NCBI GenBank assembly: GCA_964541895.1
Contig: CAZISM010000133.1
Span: forward strand, 1 to 14,149
DNA: 14,149 bases
Direction of reading: 5' to 3'
Source of the DNA: CAZISM01 sp964541895
GTDB taxonomy: Bacteria; Zhuqueibacterota; Zhuqueibacteria; Residuimicrobiales; Residuimicrobiaceae
The position numbers and the translations under genes are program-made. Positions 1-6,545 of this stretch are shown piece by piece. The notes under the pieces are model-generated. The model had not been told where the DNA came from and did no database searches. It saw only the letters and a list, made by a program, of their open reading frames with translations. Each line of letters starts with the position of its first letter. Position 1 is the first letter of the stretch.

Positions 1-615
1 CCGGTCATCACCTTTGATTCGGACGCGCCCAAAAGCAAACGGCTCTGTTATGTGGGCACGGACAATTATACCGCCGGCCGCATCGCCGGCCAGCAAATGG
101 TACGATTCCTCGGCAAAACCGGCTCCTACGCCATTATGACCGGTTCCCTGGGCGCCCTCAACCTTAATGAGCGCATTCGGGGATTCCGCGATGAGTTGAG
201 CGCCCAAGGCACCACCCTGCGCGAAGTCAATCTGCTATCCTGCGATGAAACCACCGACCGAGCCATGGATCTGATCGAAGACCTGACGCGGGCAACGCCG
301 GACCTGAAGGCCTGGTTCATCACCGGCTGTTGGGCCACCGTATCGCCCAAAGGCGCTTTCTTAAACGCCCTGGGCCAGCGCACGGATGTGGTCGTCATCG
401 CTTTTGATACGGTTAAAGAAGAACTGTTGCTGGTGCAGGACGGACTGGTGCAGGCGCTCATCGCTCAGCGACCGTTCGATATGGGCTATCGTTGTGTGGA
501 GATGCTGCACGACCTGTACACCACGAAAAACAAACCGGAGCATACGGTCTATGACACGGGTGTCGATATCGTCACGCGTGAGAACGTTGAGCGCTTTTTA
601 AACCAGAGTCACTGA
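1..615 (+). CDS. Sugar ABC transporter periplasmic substrate-binding protein (5' end missing)
   Basis: The frame is open from base 1, so the N-terminus, signal peptide and first lobe lie outside the window; 204 C-terminal residues are visible. They read as a RbsB-type (Peripla_BP_4) binding protein: an ITFDSD strand, the hinge stretch YVGTDNYTAGRIAG, then alternating helices and strands, a VIAFDT strand and a closing DTGVDIVTRENVERFL, which is typical of the C-terminus of sugar-binding proteins. Such proteins capture a sugar or polyol in the periplasm and deliver it to an ABC permease. LacI-family regulators share this fold, but the VTRENVxxF ending favours a transporter component. The stop lies 6 bp from the stop of the convergent minus-strand operon. 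An inositol or related polyol ligand is suggested only by that neighbourhood. No terminator is seen between the two genes. Confidence 0.8.
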   Translation, partial: PVITFDSDAPKSKRLCYVGTDNYTAGRIAGQQMVRFLGKTGSYAIMTGSLGALNLNERIRGFRDELSAQGTTLREVNLLSCDETTDRAMDLIEDLTRATPDLKAWFITGCWATVSPKGAFLNALGQRTDVVVIAFDTVKEELLLVQDGLVQALIAQRPFDMGYRCVEMLHDLYTTKNKPEHTVYDTGVDIVTRENVERFLNQSH

Positions 616-621
616 CGATCG

Positions 622-1659
622 CTACACCGGTTTGACGACAAGCTTCATCGCCTGCTTGGGAACCGGCTGCATGGTTTTCAGATCCAGCCCCAGCAGGGAG
701 AAAGAATCCACGCCCTGCGCGATGTCGACCACCTTGGTAAAAAACGGCCCCATGTTCAGCTTGCCGGCCTGCAGTATCTTGATGGCCGGCACGCAGGTGT
801 TCTGTCCCACATAGGTGCCCAATATTTTGATCGCCTTGCGGGTGATCATATAAGGCTTGAGAACCGCCTGGCTGCTGTCATCCATGCCAAAGGCGAGAAT
901 TTTGCCGCCGGCCGTCACATACTGGATAGCATTCTGCAGCTGGGTGCCCACCGCGTCGATGACGATATCGGCTTTGTTGCCGTCACTCCAGGCCGCGATC
1001 TCTTTCTCCAGATCACATTCGTTCGGATTCAGCACCGGAACACCCAGGGCCTTGGCTACTGCAATACGGAAGGGATCGATTTCGGTAACCAGGACCCGGG
1101 CGGCTATGTTTTTCGCCAGGGCGGCGAAGAGATAGCCGATAGGACCGAAACCGAGGATGACCACCGAATCCCAGGGTTGCATCTGCACGGTGTTCATGCC
1201 GTTCAGCACCGTTCCCAGCGTCTCGACCTGGGTGGCCGTGATATCATCCATCGAATCCGGAATTTTGTAACAGGCGTTTTCCGGCGCCAGGGTATATTCC
1301 GCATAGCCGCCGTTGACAAAGATGCCGATGGATTTGGTTTTCAGCCATTCACACTGCGGACTGGCCCCGGTCCGGCAGTAATGGCAGACGCCGCAGCGAA
1401 CGCTGTTATCAATGGCGACGCGGTCGCCCTTTTTCAGACTCCAGACCGCGGACCCGGTTTCAACCACCGTGCCGGTGAACTCGTGTCCCAACACGGTGTT
1501 CTCTTTATAGGCATGGGTGCCCTGCAGTATTTTAATGTCCGTGCCGCAGACGCCGCAGGCCGCCACTTTGATCAGCACTTGATTGCTTTCTGTTATTTTC
1601 GGTTCAGGGATGTCCTGCAAGGCCATCTTGCCGATGTTTTCGAAAACCAGCGCTTTCAT
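622..1659 (-). CDS. Zinc-dependent medium-chain polyol/alcohol dehydrogenase
   Basis: This 345-residue protein belongs to the zinc MDR family (sorbitol/threonine dehydrogenase-like) and is of normal family length. Catalytic zinc residues are visible as C38 in CGVCGTD, H59-E60 in GHEF, and probably E146. The structural zinc lobe is intact, with C89, C92, C95 and C103. The Rossmann motif GFGPIG is at 170-175, followed by E193 at the end of the second strand, which favours NAD over NADP. The start has an AGGA element six bases upstream of ATG. It is the last gene of the operon, 53 bp after iolO. The substrate cannot be read from the sequence. Given iolM, iolN and iolO upstream and no IolG in view, it might oxidise inositol to scyllo-inosose or act on a keto-acid further down; both are inference. 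Confidence 0.85.
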   Translation of the reverse strand: MKALVFENIGKMALQDIPEPKITESNQVLIKVAACGVCGTDIKILQGTHAYKENTVLGHEFTGTVVETGSAVWSLKKGDRVAIDNSVRCGVCHYCRTGASPQCEWLKTKSIGIFVNGGYAEYTLAPENACYKIPDSMDDITATQVETLGTVLNGMNTVQMQPWDSVVILGFGPIGYLFAALAKNIAARVLVTEIDPFRIAVAKALGVPVLNPNECDLEKEIAAWSDGNKADIVIDAVGTQLQNAIQYVTAGGKILAFGMDDSSQAVLKPYMITRKAIKILGTYVGQNTCVPAIKILQAGKLNMGPFFTKVVDIAQGVDSFSLLGLDLKTMQPVPKQAMKLVVKPV

Positions 1660-1712
1660 TATAAATCCTGTCTCCTAAATGACACTCTCATCCTCCAGGC
1701 TGAGGTAATGCC

Positions 1713-2552
1713 TCAACGCCTGTACCGATTGCTGTTTCCCAACTCGCTGACGAGCTGCAGTTTTTTAAAATATTCAATGGTTTCGCGCGCTGCCGTATCC
1801 GGGTCCGGTTGCGGCAGGATCTCGGCGGAAACAAAGCCACGATAGTCGGCCTGCTGCAAACAGTAAAGAATGTCTGCGAACGGAATGTGACCGGCACCCG
1901 GATACCAGCGGTTTGAATCCGCCACATGAAAATGAAAAATCCGTTCACCGGCCATTTGGATGCTCTGCTGAAATGAAGTCTCTTCGATGTTCATGTGAAA
2001 CGTGTCCAGCAAGAGCCCGACGTTGTCAGCCCCGATCCGATCGAGAAACGCGAGGCCCGATGCCACGGTGTTGATCAATTCGGTTTCGTACCGATTGATC
2101 GGCTCGATGACCATACGCACCTTCGGCCAGGCGGCGGCACAGTGTCGCAACGATTCGACAAGCCATGTTTCCGCCTGTTCGCGTCCAACGGCGGCGACGG
2201 ACTTGCCGCGGATCAATCCGATGATGACCAGCGTATCGAGTTCACTGGCCAACTTCTGGTGCGCCAGGATGCGCTCGACCGCCGCCTGACGTATGGCGGC
2301 ATCGGCATCGGTGAACGACAGTTTGTCATCGCTGAACGCCTGTCCGGTGCCGATGGCCGCCACCGCCAGACGGCGGTGGCGCAGCAGCGTCTTCAGATAC
2401 TCCACATCGATGCGTTCCGGATTGCGAACCGCCAACTCAACGCCGTCGAAACCCAAATCAGCCACTTTGTTGACGTGATCCGTCAACGCCCCGCTGTAAG
2501 CCAAGGCCGAAAACGATGACGGCTGCGCCGAAACCACCATACTCCATTTCAT
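1713..2552 (-). CDS. iolO: 5-keto-L-gluconate epimerase (xylose isomerase-like TIM barrel)
   Basis: This 279-residue TIM-barrel protein belongs to the AP endonuclease 2/xylose isomerase-like superfamily. Stretches such as AIGTGQAF, LVIIGLIRG, VIEPINRYETELINT, LLDTFHMNIEE and FHFHVADSNRWYPGAGH match what I recall of Thermotoga maritima TM0416 (IolO). They carry the expected metal-binding Glu, Asp, His and Glu of the barrel, including E in IEPINRYE, D in LLDTFH, H in FHVADS and E in SAEIL. In that pathway the enzyme epimerises 5-keto-L-gluconate to D-tagaturonate in the cytoplasm. The frame is open further upstream, but I chose the ATG of MKWSMVV: it follows the iolN stop by 4 bp and its N-terminus matches the family. 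The coding is tightly coupled to iolN. An imperfect TGAGG/CCTCA hairpin straddles the stop codon. Function is assigned by recalled similarity and synteny. Confidence 0.86.
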   Translation of the reverse strand: MKWSMVVSAQPSSFSALAYSGALTDHVNKVADLGFDGVELAVRNPERIDVEYLKTLLRHRRLAVAAIGTGQAFSDDKLSFTDADAAIRQAAVERILAHQKLASELDTLVIIGLIRGKSVAAVGREQAETWLVESLRHCAAAWPKVRMVIEPINRYETELINTVASGLAFLDRIGADNVGLLLDTFHMNIEETSFQQSIQMAGERIFHFHVADSNRWYPGAGHIPFADILYCLQQADYRGFVSAEILPQPDPDTAARETIEYFKKLQLVSELGNSNRYRR

Positions 2553-2556
2553 CGTC

Positions 2557-3651
2557 TTACAGCCCCATTTTCGGGATGGCATAGATGGGGCGCCATCCTG
2601 GCGTGAAAGGTTCTTTCATATAGGGTTCCATTTCTTCCGCAGTGCGCATCGTCGTCTTTTCGACCGGCGGCACGGTTCCAGCAGGAAAAGCCTGCAGAAT
2701 TTCATCGTTAATCAGGGTCAGGTACGAAAGAATGCCGGCGATGACCCGTTTGGCCTTTTGGGCTTTTCCCAGCGTGGGCCGTCCGACGACGCCTTCGGGA
2801 ACCGACGCCAGTTCGATGGGCGAGTGGCCCTGGCCTTCCGACCAGCGGCTGGGCCGGGCAAAGGGATCCACGGCTTTGTCAAAATGTCCGTCCGGCAGAA
2901 AGCCCTTCACTTCGGTTTCCTGCGCCAGGCTCATCTCCACAAATTCCGGGGCCAGCAGCAGCATCACCGAGGTTTCGGCTTCGTCGGCATGGACAAAATC
3001 ATCTTCCCAGGAGCCGCCCCTCTGCCTGGTGCGGAAAAATTCGCGCATGGATCTGTGCCAATCCAGAACACGGAACATCCCGGGCAGGTTCCAGGTCTTT
3101 TGCAGCTCCTGGATGGCTGCTTCCAAAAGCCACTGGTGGCCGTGGTTGTTGATCAGGATCTGTTTACGGAACCCGTCGTTCCACAAGCCGACCATCACGT
3201 CGATCAACGTCCGTTTGAGCACCTCATCTTCGATGTGAATCGTTCCCGGCATACCGATGTGGTGATGCGGATGTCCGCCATAGTTGAGCGGCGTCCACAC
3301 CAGATTGACCGGTGCGCCCTGGCGAGCGGTGTAGCGGCGAACGCCTTCCAGAATCTGCGTGACCATAAAGGTGTCCAGCGCGGTCACGGTGTGACGGCCG
3401 TGCTGTTCGGTGCAGCCGATGGGAATAAAGACGATATCGTTCTTTTTGCGATTTTCCACCACGCGTTCGCGAATGGTCGTCTGTACGTAGGTGCCGGGTT
3501 TGGCCAGTTCGGATGGAGAGGGAATGCCATAGGCCTTGAGGATCTCGTCGATCTCCTCATCGGATGCTTCCCAGATTTTCTTCTTCATGCGTCCAACGGT
3601 AGTGTCTTCGAAGAATAAATCCGGCTGATTGGTGGTAAGCCATTTCGCCAT
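2557..3651 (-). CDS. iolN: 3-dehydro-scyllo-inosose hydrolase, creatininase superfamily
   Basis: This 364-residue protein has a creatininase fold. Metal-site motifs are visible: E82 and H84 in PIGCTEQHG, D93 in TALDTF, H170 in INNHGHQ, and H221, E224 and E226 in HADEAETS. Ordinary creatininase-family enzymes are about 250 residues; this one has about 70 extra N-terminal residues and a long C-terminal tail. In the Thermotoga-type pathway IolN hydrolyses the diketone ring of 3-dehydro-scyllo-inosose to 5-keto-L-gluconate. The assignment rests on the fold plus its place directly between iolM and iolO. The frame is open 11 codons further upstream, but the chosen ATG (MAKWLTT) has a GAAAGGA ribosome binding site six bases before it. 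The stop is 4 bp before iolO. Without the context it would be called only a creatininase-family amidohydrolase. Confidence 0.84.
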   Translation of the reverse strand: MAKWLTTNQPDLFFEDTTVGRMKKKIWEASDEEIDEILKAYGIPSPSELAKPGTYVQTTIRERVVENRKKNDIVFIPIGCTEQHGRHTVTALDTFMVTQILEGVRRYTARQGAPVNLVWTPLNYGGHPHHHIGMPGTIHIEDEVLKRTLIDVMVGLWNDGFRKQILINNHGHQWLLEAAIQELQKTWNLPGMFRVLDWHRSMREFFRTRQRGGSWEDDFVHADEAETSVMLLLAPEFVEMSLAQETEVKGFLPDGHFDKAVDPFARPSRWSEGQGHSPIELASVPEGVVGRPTLGKAQKAKRVIAGILSYLTLINDEILQAFPAGTVPPVEKTTMRTAEEMEPYMKEPFTPGWRPIYAIPKMGL

Positions 3652-3757
3652 ATTTTGTCCTTTCAGATTTATGTTTGTTTGCAAATCGGTTTCTACTGAG
3701 CGACCCGGCTGTGGTTCCAGCCATACGCCTCCTCTGGTGCGATCAGACGGGTCGACC

Positions 3758-3782
3758 GCTCTCCGGATCAGGCATGGAGAGC
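3758..3782 (-). other. Intercistronic hairpin after iolM
   Basis: A perfect 7-bp inverted repeat, GCTCTCC / GGAGAGC, with an 11-base loop begins 3 bases after the iolM stop. A second, smaller stem (GGCTG/CAGCC, 3707-3722) follows before the iolN ribosome binding site. Neither is followed by a U-tract, so transcription termination is unlikely. A role in mRNA processing or 3'-end stability between iolM and iolN is possible. This 134-bp gap is the widest inside the iolM-to-dehydrogenase run. Confidence 0.35.
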
Positions 3783-3785
3783 ATG

Positions 3786-4970
3786 CTACTCCGGGATCAC
3801 CGTCACCTTGACATCGGTGCGGTTGGTTTGCAATTGAATGAGATGTTCCTCCACCTGATCCAGCGTGATCTGTTTTGTGATCATGGCGGTCATATCCATG
3901 CCGGTGGCCATGCTTTCAATGACGCGCGGGAAGGTGCCGTGGCCGGAATGGCCCTGCGAACCCACCACACTGGCGCGCCGGACCTGGAACACTTCGCCGT
4001 TGAGCGGAATACGGTCGTCGGCGCGTGCGACAATCACCACCGTGCTGTTCAGCTGTTTGCCTTCCCAGATGACTTTTTCAATTACCGGCCATACCACGCT
4101 GGGCAAACCGGTGGCTTCCAGGATGAGTTTGGCGCCCATGCCTTTGGTGATGTCCAGCACTGCTTCCGCGACATCGGTGCCGGTCGGGTCGATGACGTGG
4201 GTGGCGCCCAGACTCAAGGCCATCTCTCGTCGTGCGGCCGACGGTTCGGACATGATAACCGATGCCGCTCCGGAACGCCGGAGCACGGCGCAGGCGGCGA
4301 TGCCGACCGGTCCGCTGCCCATGATGAGCACATGGTCGCCGGCGCGAATGCCGCCGCCGCGTTCGATGACCGCCATATAGGCCACGGAGGTGGGTTCAAC
4401 CAGGCTGCCCAGCAGGTACACTTTGTCATCGCCATAGCGTTCGCGCAGCGGTTCCAGGCTCCAGAGATAGCGGGCATCTACCTTGATATAGCGCGCATAC
4501 GCGCCGTCGACGGAAAAACCCAGTTCCTGCAGCTGTTCGCAGTTGTTGGGATATCCGTCCACGCAGGGCCGGCAGGTGGCGCACCAGATCATCTCTTCGC
4601 AACAGACTGCTTCCCCTTTTACATAGCGGGCGCCGGTCCGCTTGTTGATGGCGTTTTTGCCCGCTTCAACCACCATGCCGGAAAACTCGTGGCCCAGGGT
4701 ACAGGGGAACGCCGTAAGACCAGGGTAATAAATATAGCCGTCGGCGTCATGTTGCAGCATATGGACATCGCTGCCGCAGATGCCGCACGCTTTTACTTCC
4801 AGCAGAACTTCGGTCGGGCCAGGCACCGGTATCGCTTTTTCGACCGTTTCAATACGGGGATTACGCCAGACTTTGCTGCCCAGATAGGTCAGCTTGCCGT
4901 CGATATCCTTAGTGCCCAGTTTGAATCCCGGTCTGGGATCCCAATCAGCGGTTAATATCACACTCTTCAT
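3786..4970 (-). CDS. iolM: Scyllo-inosose 3-dehydrogenase (zinc MDR family)
   Basis: This 394-residue zinc-dependent dehydrogenase is longer than typical MDR enzymes because of an N-terminal extension and insertions. The pattern matches Thermotoga maritima TM0412 (IolM, about 395 residues) as I recall it: LGSKVWR near residue 30, GSLVEPTSVAY at 188-198, and VARADDRIPLNGEVFQVRR and VGSQGHSGHGTFPRVI near the C-terminus. Catalytic zinc ligands are C65 (CGICGSDVH), H94-E95 (GHEFSG) and E192; structural zinc ligands are C130, C133, C136 and C144. The nucleotide-binding GSGPVG is at 218-223, with E242 ending the second strand, consistent with NAD. It oxidises scyllo-inosose (2-keto-myo-inositol) to the diketone, the substrate of IolN. 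A strong GGAGGA ribosome binding site lies just before ATG. Its own promoter and operator lie directly upstream, in the gap after the regulator gene. Confidence 0.93.
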   Translation of the reverse strand: MKSVILTADWDPRPGFKLGTKDIDGKLTYLGSKVWRNPRIETVEKAIPVPGPTEVLLEVKACGICGSDVHMLQHDADGYIYYPGLTAFPCTLGHEFSGMVVEAGKNAINKRTGARYVKGEAVCCEEMIWCATCRPCVDGYPNNCEQLQELGFSVDGAYARYIKVDARYLWSLEPLRERYGDDKVYLLGSLVEPTSVAYMAVIERGGGIRAGDHVLIMGSGPVGIAACAVLRRSGAASVIMSEPSAARREMALSLGATHVIDPTGTDVAEAVLDITKGMGAKLILEATGLPSVVWPVIEKVIWEGKQLNSTVVIVARADDRIPLNGEVFQVRRASVVGSQGHSGHGTFPRVIESMATGMDMTAMITKQITLDQVEEHLIQLQTNRTDVKVTVIPE

Positions 4971-4973
4971 GTT

Positions 4974-4979
4974 TCCTCC
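4974..4979 (-). promoter_or_regulatory. Ribosome binding site of iolM
   Basis: The message reads GGAGGA three bases before the ATG, the strongest Shine-Dalgarno in this operon. It contrasts with the regulator gene, which has none, and suggests the pathway enzymes are made in much larger amounts than the regulator. Confidence 0.6.
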
Positions 4980-4999
4980 GATGAATACGTCATAAGATT

Positions 5000-5015
5000 A
5001 ATTGAATAGACAATT
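5000..5015. promoter_or_regulatory. Operator for the GntR/AraR-type regulator, iolM site
   Basis: AATTG-AATAGA-CAATT is an inverted repeat with perfect 5-bp arms and a 6-bp centre. The same 14 bases AATTGAATAGACAA recur, inverted, in front of the regulator gene at 6171-6184. It overlaps the proposed -10 box of the iolM promoter by three bases, as expected for a repressor. TTG-N6-CAA is also the half-site geometry of the AraR operator (TTGTACGTACAA) recognised by regulators of the same domain architecture. Confidence 0.65.
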
Positions 5016-5042
5016 TTAGTGCAAAAAAAAGCACACTGCCAA
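5013..5042 (-). promoter_or_regulatory. Promoter of the iolM operon
   Basis: On the minus strand TTGGCA (5037-5042) and TAAAAT (5013-5018) are separated by 18 bases; each matches the sigma-70 consensus at five of six positions. The spacer contains the palindrome GTGC-T8-GCAC (5019-5034). Transcription would start near 5006 and give a leader of about 35 bases ending in a strong ribosome binding site. The promoter lies in the 91-bp gap after the regulator stop, so the pathway genes need not rely on read-through from the regulator. Confidence 0.55.
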
Positions 5043-5061
5043 GAACGCTGTGCAGCGGCTC

Positions 5062-6153
5062 CTAGATTGATTTCACCGATTCACGCTCAACAAGATGCGA
5101 TGCCAGAACCTTGACCTGGACCGGTTCTTCAGTTCTCTTTTGGATGCGATTCAGAATCATCCGCATGCTCTCCTGCCCCATTTCGTAAATCGGTTGATGC
5201 ATGGTGGTCAGGGATATGGTTTGATTGTTGGAAAAAGGCAGATCGTCATAGCCGATCACAGACAGATCCTGCGGGATGCGCAGCCCCATTTCAGCGGCAA
5301 TGGAATAGATCAGATACGCAATGCGATCATGACCGGCAAAGACAGCGGTAATTTCTTTTTTCGAATTAAGCAGCTTTTTGATGGGTTCGATATAAAACGT
5401 TTCGTTAAATCGTTCGTCATGGGTAAAAATGAAAGAATCGTGGACAGTCATATTGCGATCGGAATGGGCTTTGAGGTAGCCGTGCAACCGTTCACGTTCG
5501 GTGCTGAACAGCGTGCTCAGCAGGATCGCTACGTTTTTATGCCCTTTCTCCAGCAAATAGTCGGTCGCCTTCCACCCGCCTTCAAAATTATCGGTGGTAA
5601 TGCTGTCGACATCAGCTCCCGGCACCTGACGATCGGCAAGAACGACCGGGATGCCGTTGCGGGTGAGCTTGTGCACGATCTGCAGGTTTTTTTCATCGCT
5701 GGAGGCGGTCGGGACAAAAATGACGCCGCTGACGCCGTGTTCGATCAGGCGGTCGGCATAAAAGTCGGCTTTGATAAACAGGTCATCGGTATTGCAGAGA
5801 ATGATGCTGTGTTTTGTTTTCGCCGCTTCATCGCCGGCCCCACGGGCCAGTTCCGGTGTATAGCCGCTGCGGATGTCTGCCACGAGAATGCCGATGATCA
5901 GAGCTTTGGTTTGGTTCTTATCCTGGGCGAGAACAAAGGTACCCAGCCTTCTTCGTCGTCGCAGGTAGCCCATGTTGACCAGATTCTGTACGGCCTGGCG
6001 TATGGTGGCGCGGGCGAGGCCGGTGATCTTGACGAACTCTTCTTCGGTGGGAATTTTTTCATTCTCACGAAAAACGCCCTGCTCGATCTGTTCGATCAGC
6101 CAGGTCTGCAGCTGAAAATATTGCGGGATGGGGCTGTTGCGGTCAATAATCAT
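5062..6153 (-). CDS. GntR-family regulator with LacI-type ligand-binding domain (AraR architecture)
   Basis: This 363-residue protein has an N-terminal GntR winged helix (about residues 1-75) starting with the typical DRNSPIPQYFQL, a recognition helix in LARATIRQAVQNL (46-58) and a wing ending GTFV (71-74). A LacI/periplasmic-binding-protein domain follows (about 85-355), with GVSGVIFVP, GIPVVLADR, TTDNFEGGW, VFAGHDRIAY and VIGYDDLP. This fusion is known from AraR, which is released from DNA by a sugar. Here the inducer is probably inositol or a pathway intermediate (inference). The gene is just upstream of iolM in the same direction. Its start has no clear Shine-Dalgarno, and the leader is only about 20 bases. 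An operator overlaps its own promoter, which indicates autorepression. Thermotoga iolR, as I recall it, is of another family, so this looks like regulator replacement. Confidence 0.92.
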   Translation of the reverse strand: MIIDRNSPIPQYFQLQTWLIEQIEQGVFRENEKIPTEEEFVKITGLARATIRQAVQNLVNMGYLRRRRRLGTFVLAQDKNQTKALIIGILVADIRSGYTPELARGAGDEAAKTKHSIILCNTDDLFIKADFYADRLIEHGVSGVIFVPTASSDEKNLQIVHKLTRNGIPVVLADRQVPGADVDSITTDNFEGGWKATDYLLEKGHKNVAILLSTLFSTERERLHGYLKAHSDRNMTVHDSFIFTHDERFNETFYIEPIKKLLNSKKEITAVFAGHDRIAYLIYSIAAEMGLRIPQDLSVIGYDDLPFSNNQTISLTTMHQPIYEMGQESMRMILNRIQKRTEEPVQVKVLASHLVERESVKSI

Positions 6154-6170
6154 AAAATCAACAATTAATT

Positions 6171-6184
6171 TTGTCTATTCAATT
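6171..6184. promoter_or_regulatory. Operator for the GntR/AraR-type regulator, autoregulatory site
   Basis: TTGTCTATTCAATT is the exact reverse complement of the iolM-side site AATTGAATAGACAA. Flanking ACAATT (6161-6166) and AATTGT (6181-6186) form a wider inverted repeat around it. It covers three bases of the regulator's -10 box and the likely start point, 18 bases upstream of the ATG. Confidence 0.65.
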
Positions 6185-6210
6185 GTAGTAATTCCGCAGA
6201 TAAAATGCAA
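6182..6210 (-). promoter_or_regulatory. Promoter of the GntR/AraR-type regulator gene
   Basis: On the minus strand TTGCAT (6205-6210) and TACAAT (6182-6187) are spaced by exactly 17 bases; the -10 matches five of six consensus positions, the -35 only three. Upstream, TGTGCTAACACA (6219-6230) is a near-palindrome resembling LacI-family or catabolite-control sites and could be an additional control element, though with weak support. Confidence 0.55.
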
Positions 6211-6295
6211 GCGGTTTTTTGTGCTAACACATTTATTTTTATAACCTGAAAGCAGGCAGGGTCCGGCCTGTGGCAATTTTTTATTAGGCTTTTAG

Positions 6296-6424
6296 CTATT
6301 TATCGAAAATTCGTTGTCTGCAGCCCTGGCAGAAAAGCAAACGCCTGTCAGAAAAGCTTGGCCATGATGCAGCGGCTTTTTTGATTTCGCACCAAAGTTC
6401 AAAGCCGGCAAGGTTTAATCTCAT
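6296..6424 (-). CDS. Possible small protein, 42 residues
   Basis: The ATG is preceded by GGGAGAG at a four-base spacing, a good ribosome binding site. The product begins MRLNLAGFELWCEIKK and ends FCQGCRQRIFDK, with a CxxC pair near the C-terminus. It overlaps the end of the next small frame by 26 bases in a different register, as in translational coupling or after a frameshift. I recognise no family. It could equally be chance or the tail of a decayed gene. Confidence 0.25.
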   Translation of the reverse strand: MRLNLAGFELWCEIKKAAASWPSFSDRRLLFCQGCRQRIFDK

Positions 6425-6545
6425 TACACTCTCCCGAATCATCCAGACGGTAAACGGCATCGGGACGAGTGGTGAAAGAATGTATCTTGCCGGCCTTCTC
6501 AAGGGAAACCTTTTTCGTCTCTTTGTCAATACCGATAATTTTCAT
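6399..6545 (-). CDS. Possible small protein, 48 residues
   Basis: An AAGGA ribosome binding site lies seven bases before an ATG that opens MKIIGIDKETKKVSLEKAGK, a well-formed, charged, protein-like sequence ending CNEIKPCRL. The frame is open further upstream to 6830, without an ATG near its head, so this may instead be the 3' part of a larger decayed gene. No family is recognised. Confidence 0.3.
   Translation of the reverse strand: MKIIGIDKETKKVSLEKAGKIHSFTTRPDAVYRLDDSGECNEIKPCRL

Noticed and set aside
1..615. LacI-family repressor instead of a binding protein.
   Set aside because: The C-terminal VTRENVERFL pattern is typical of sugar ABC binding proteins, although the missing N-terminus prevents full exclusion.
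2553..2582. Longer N-terminus for iolO starting inside iolN.
   Set aside because: The added residues are not protein-family-like, and MKWSMVV aligns with the expected family start right after the iolN stop.
3500..3724. A minus-strand ATG at 3724 with AGGAGG three bases upstream, opening a frame in the iolM-iolN gap.
   Set aside because: It runs into iolN out of frame, its product looks random, and iolN has a better ribosome binding site of its own.
5046..5057. CGCTG/CAGCG inverted repeat after the regulator stop as a terminator.
   Set aside because: The loop would be only two bases, with no real T-tract.
6253..6282. CAGGC/GCCTG stem followed by a T-run as a plus-strand terminator.
   Set aside because: The stem is short, the T-run is six bases away, and there is no plus-strand gene upstream for it to serve.
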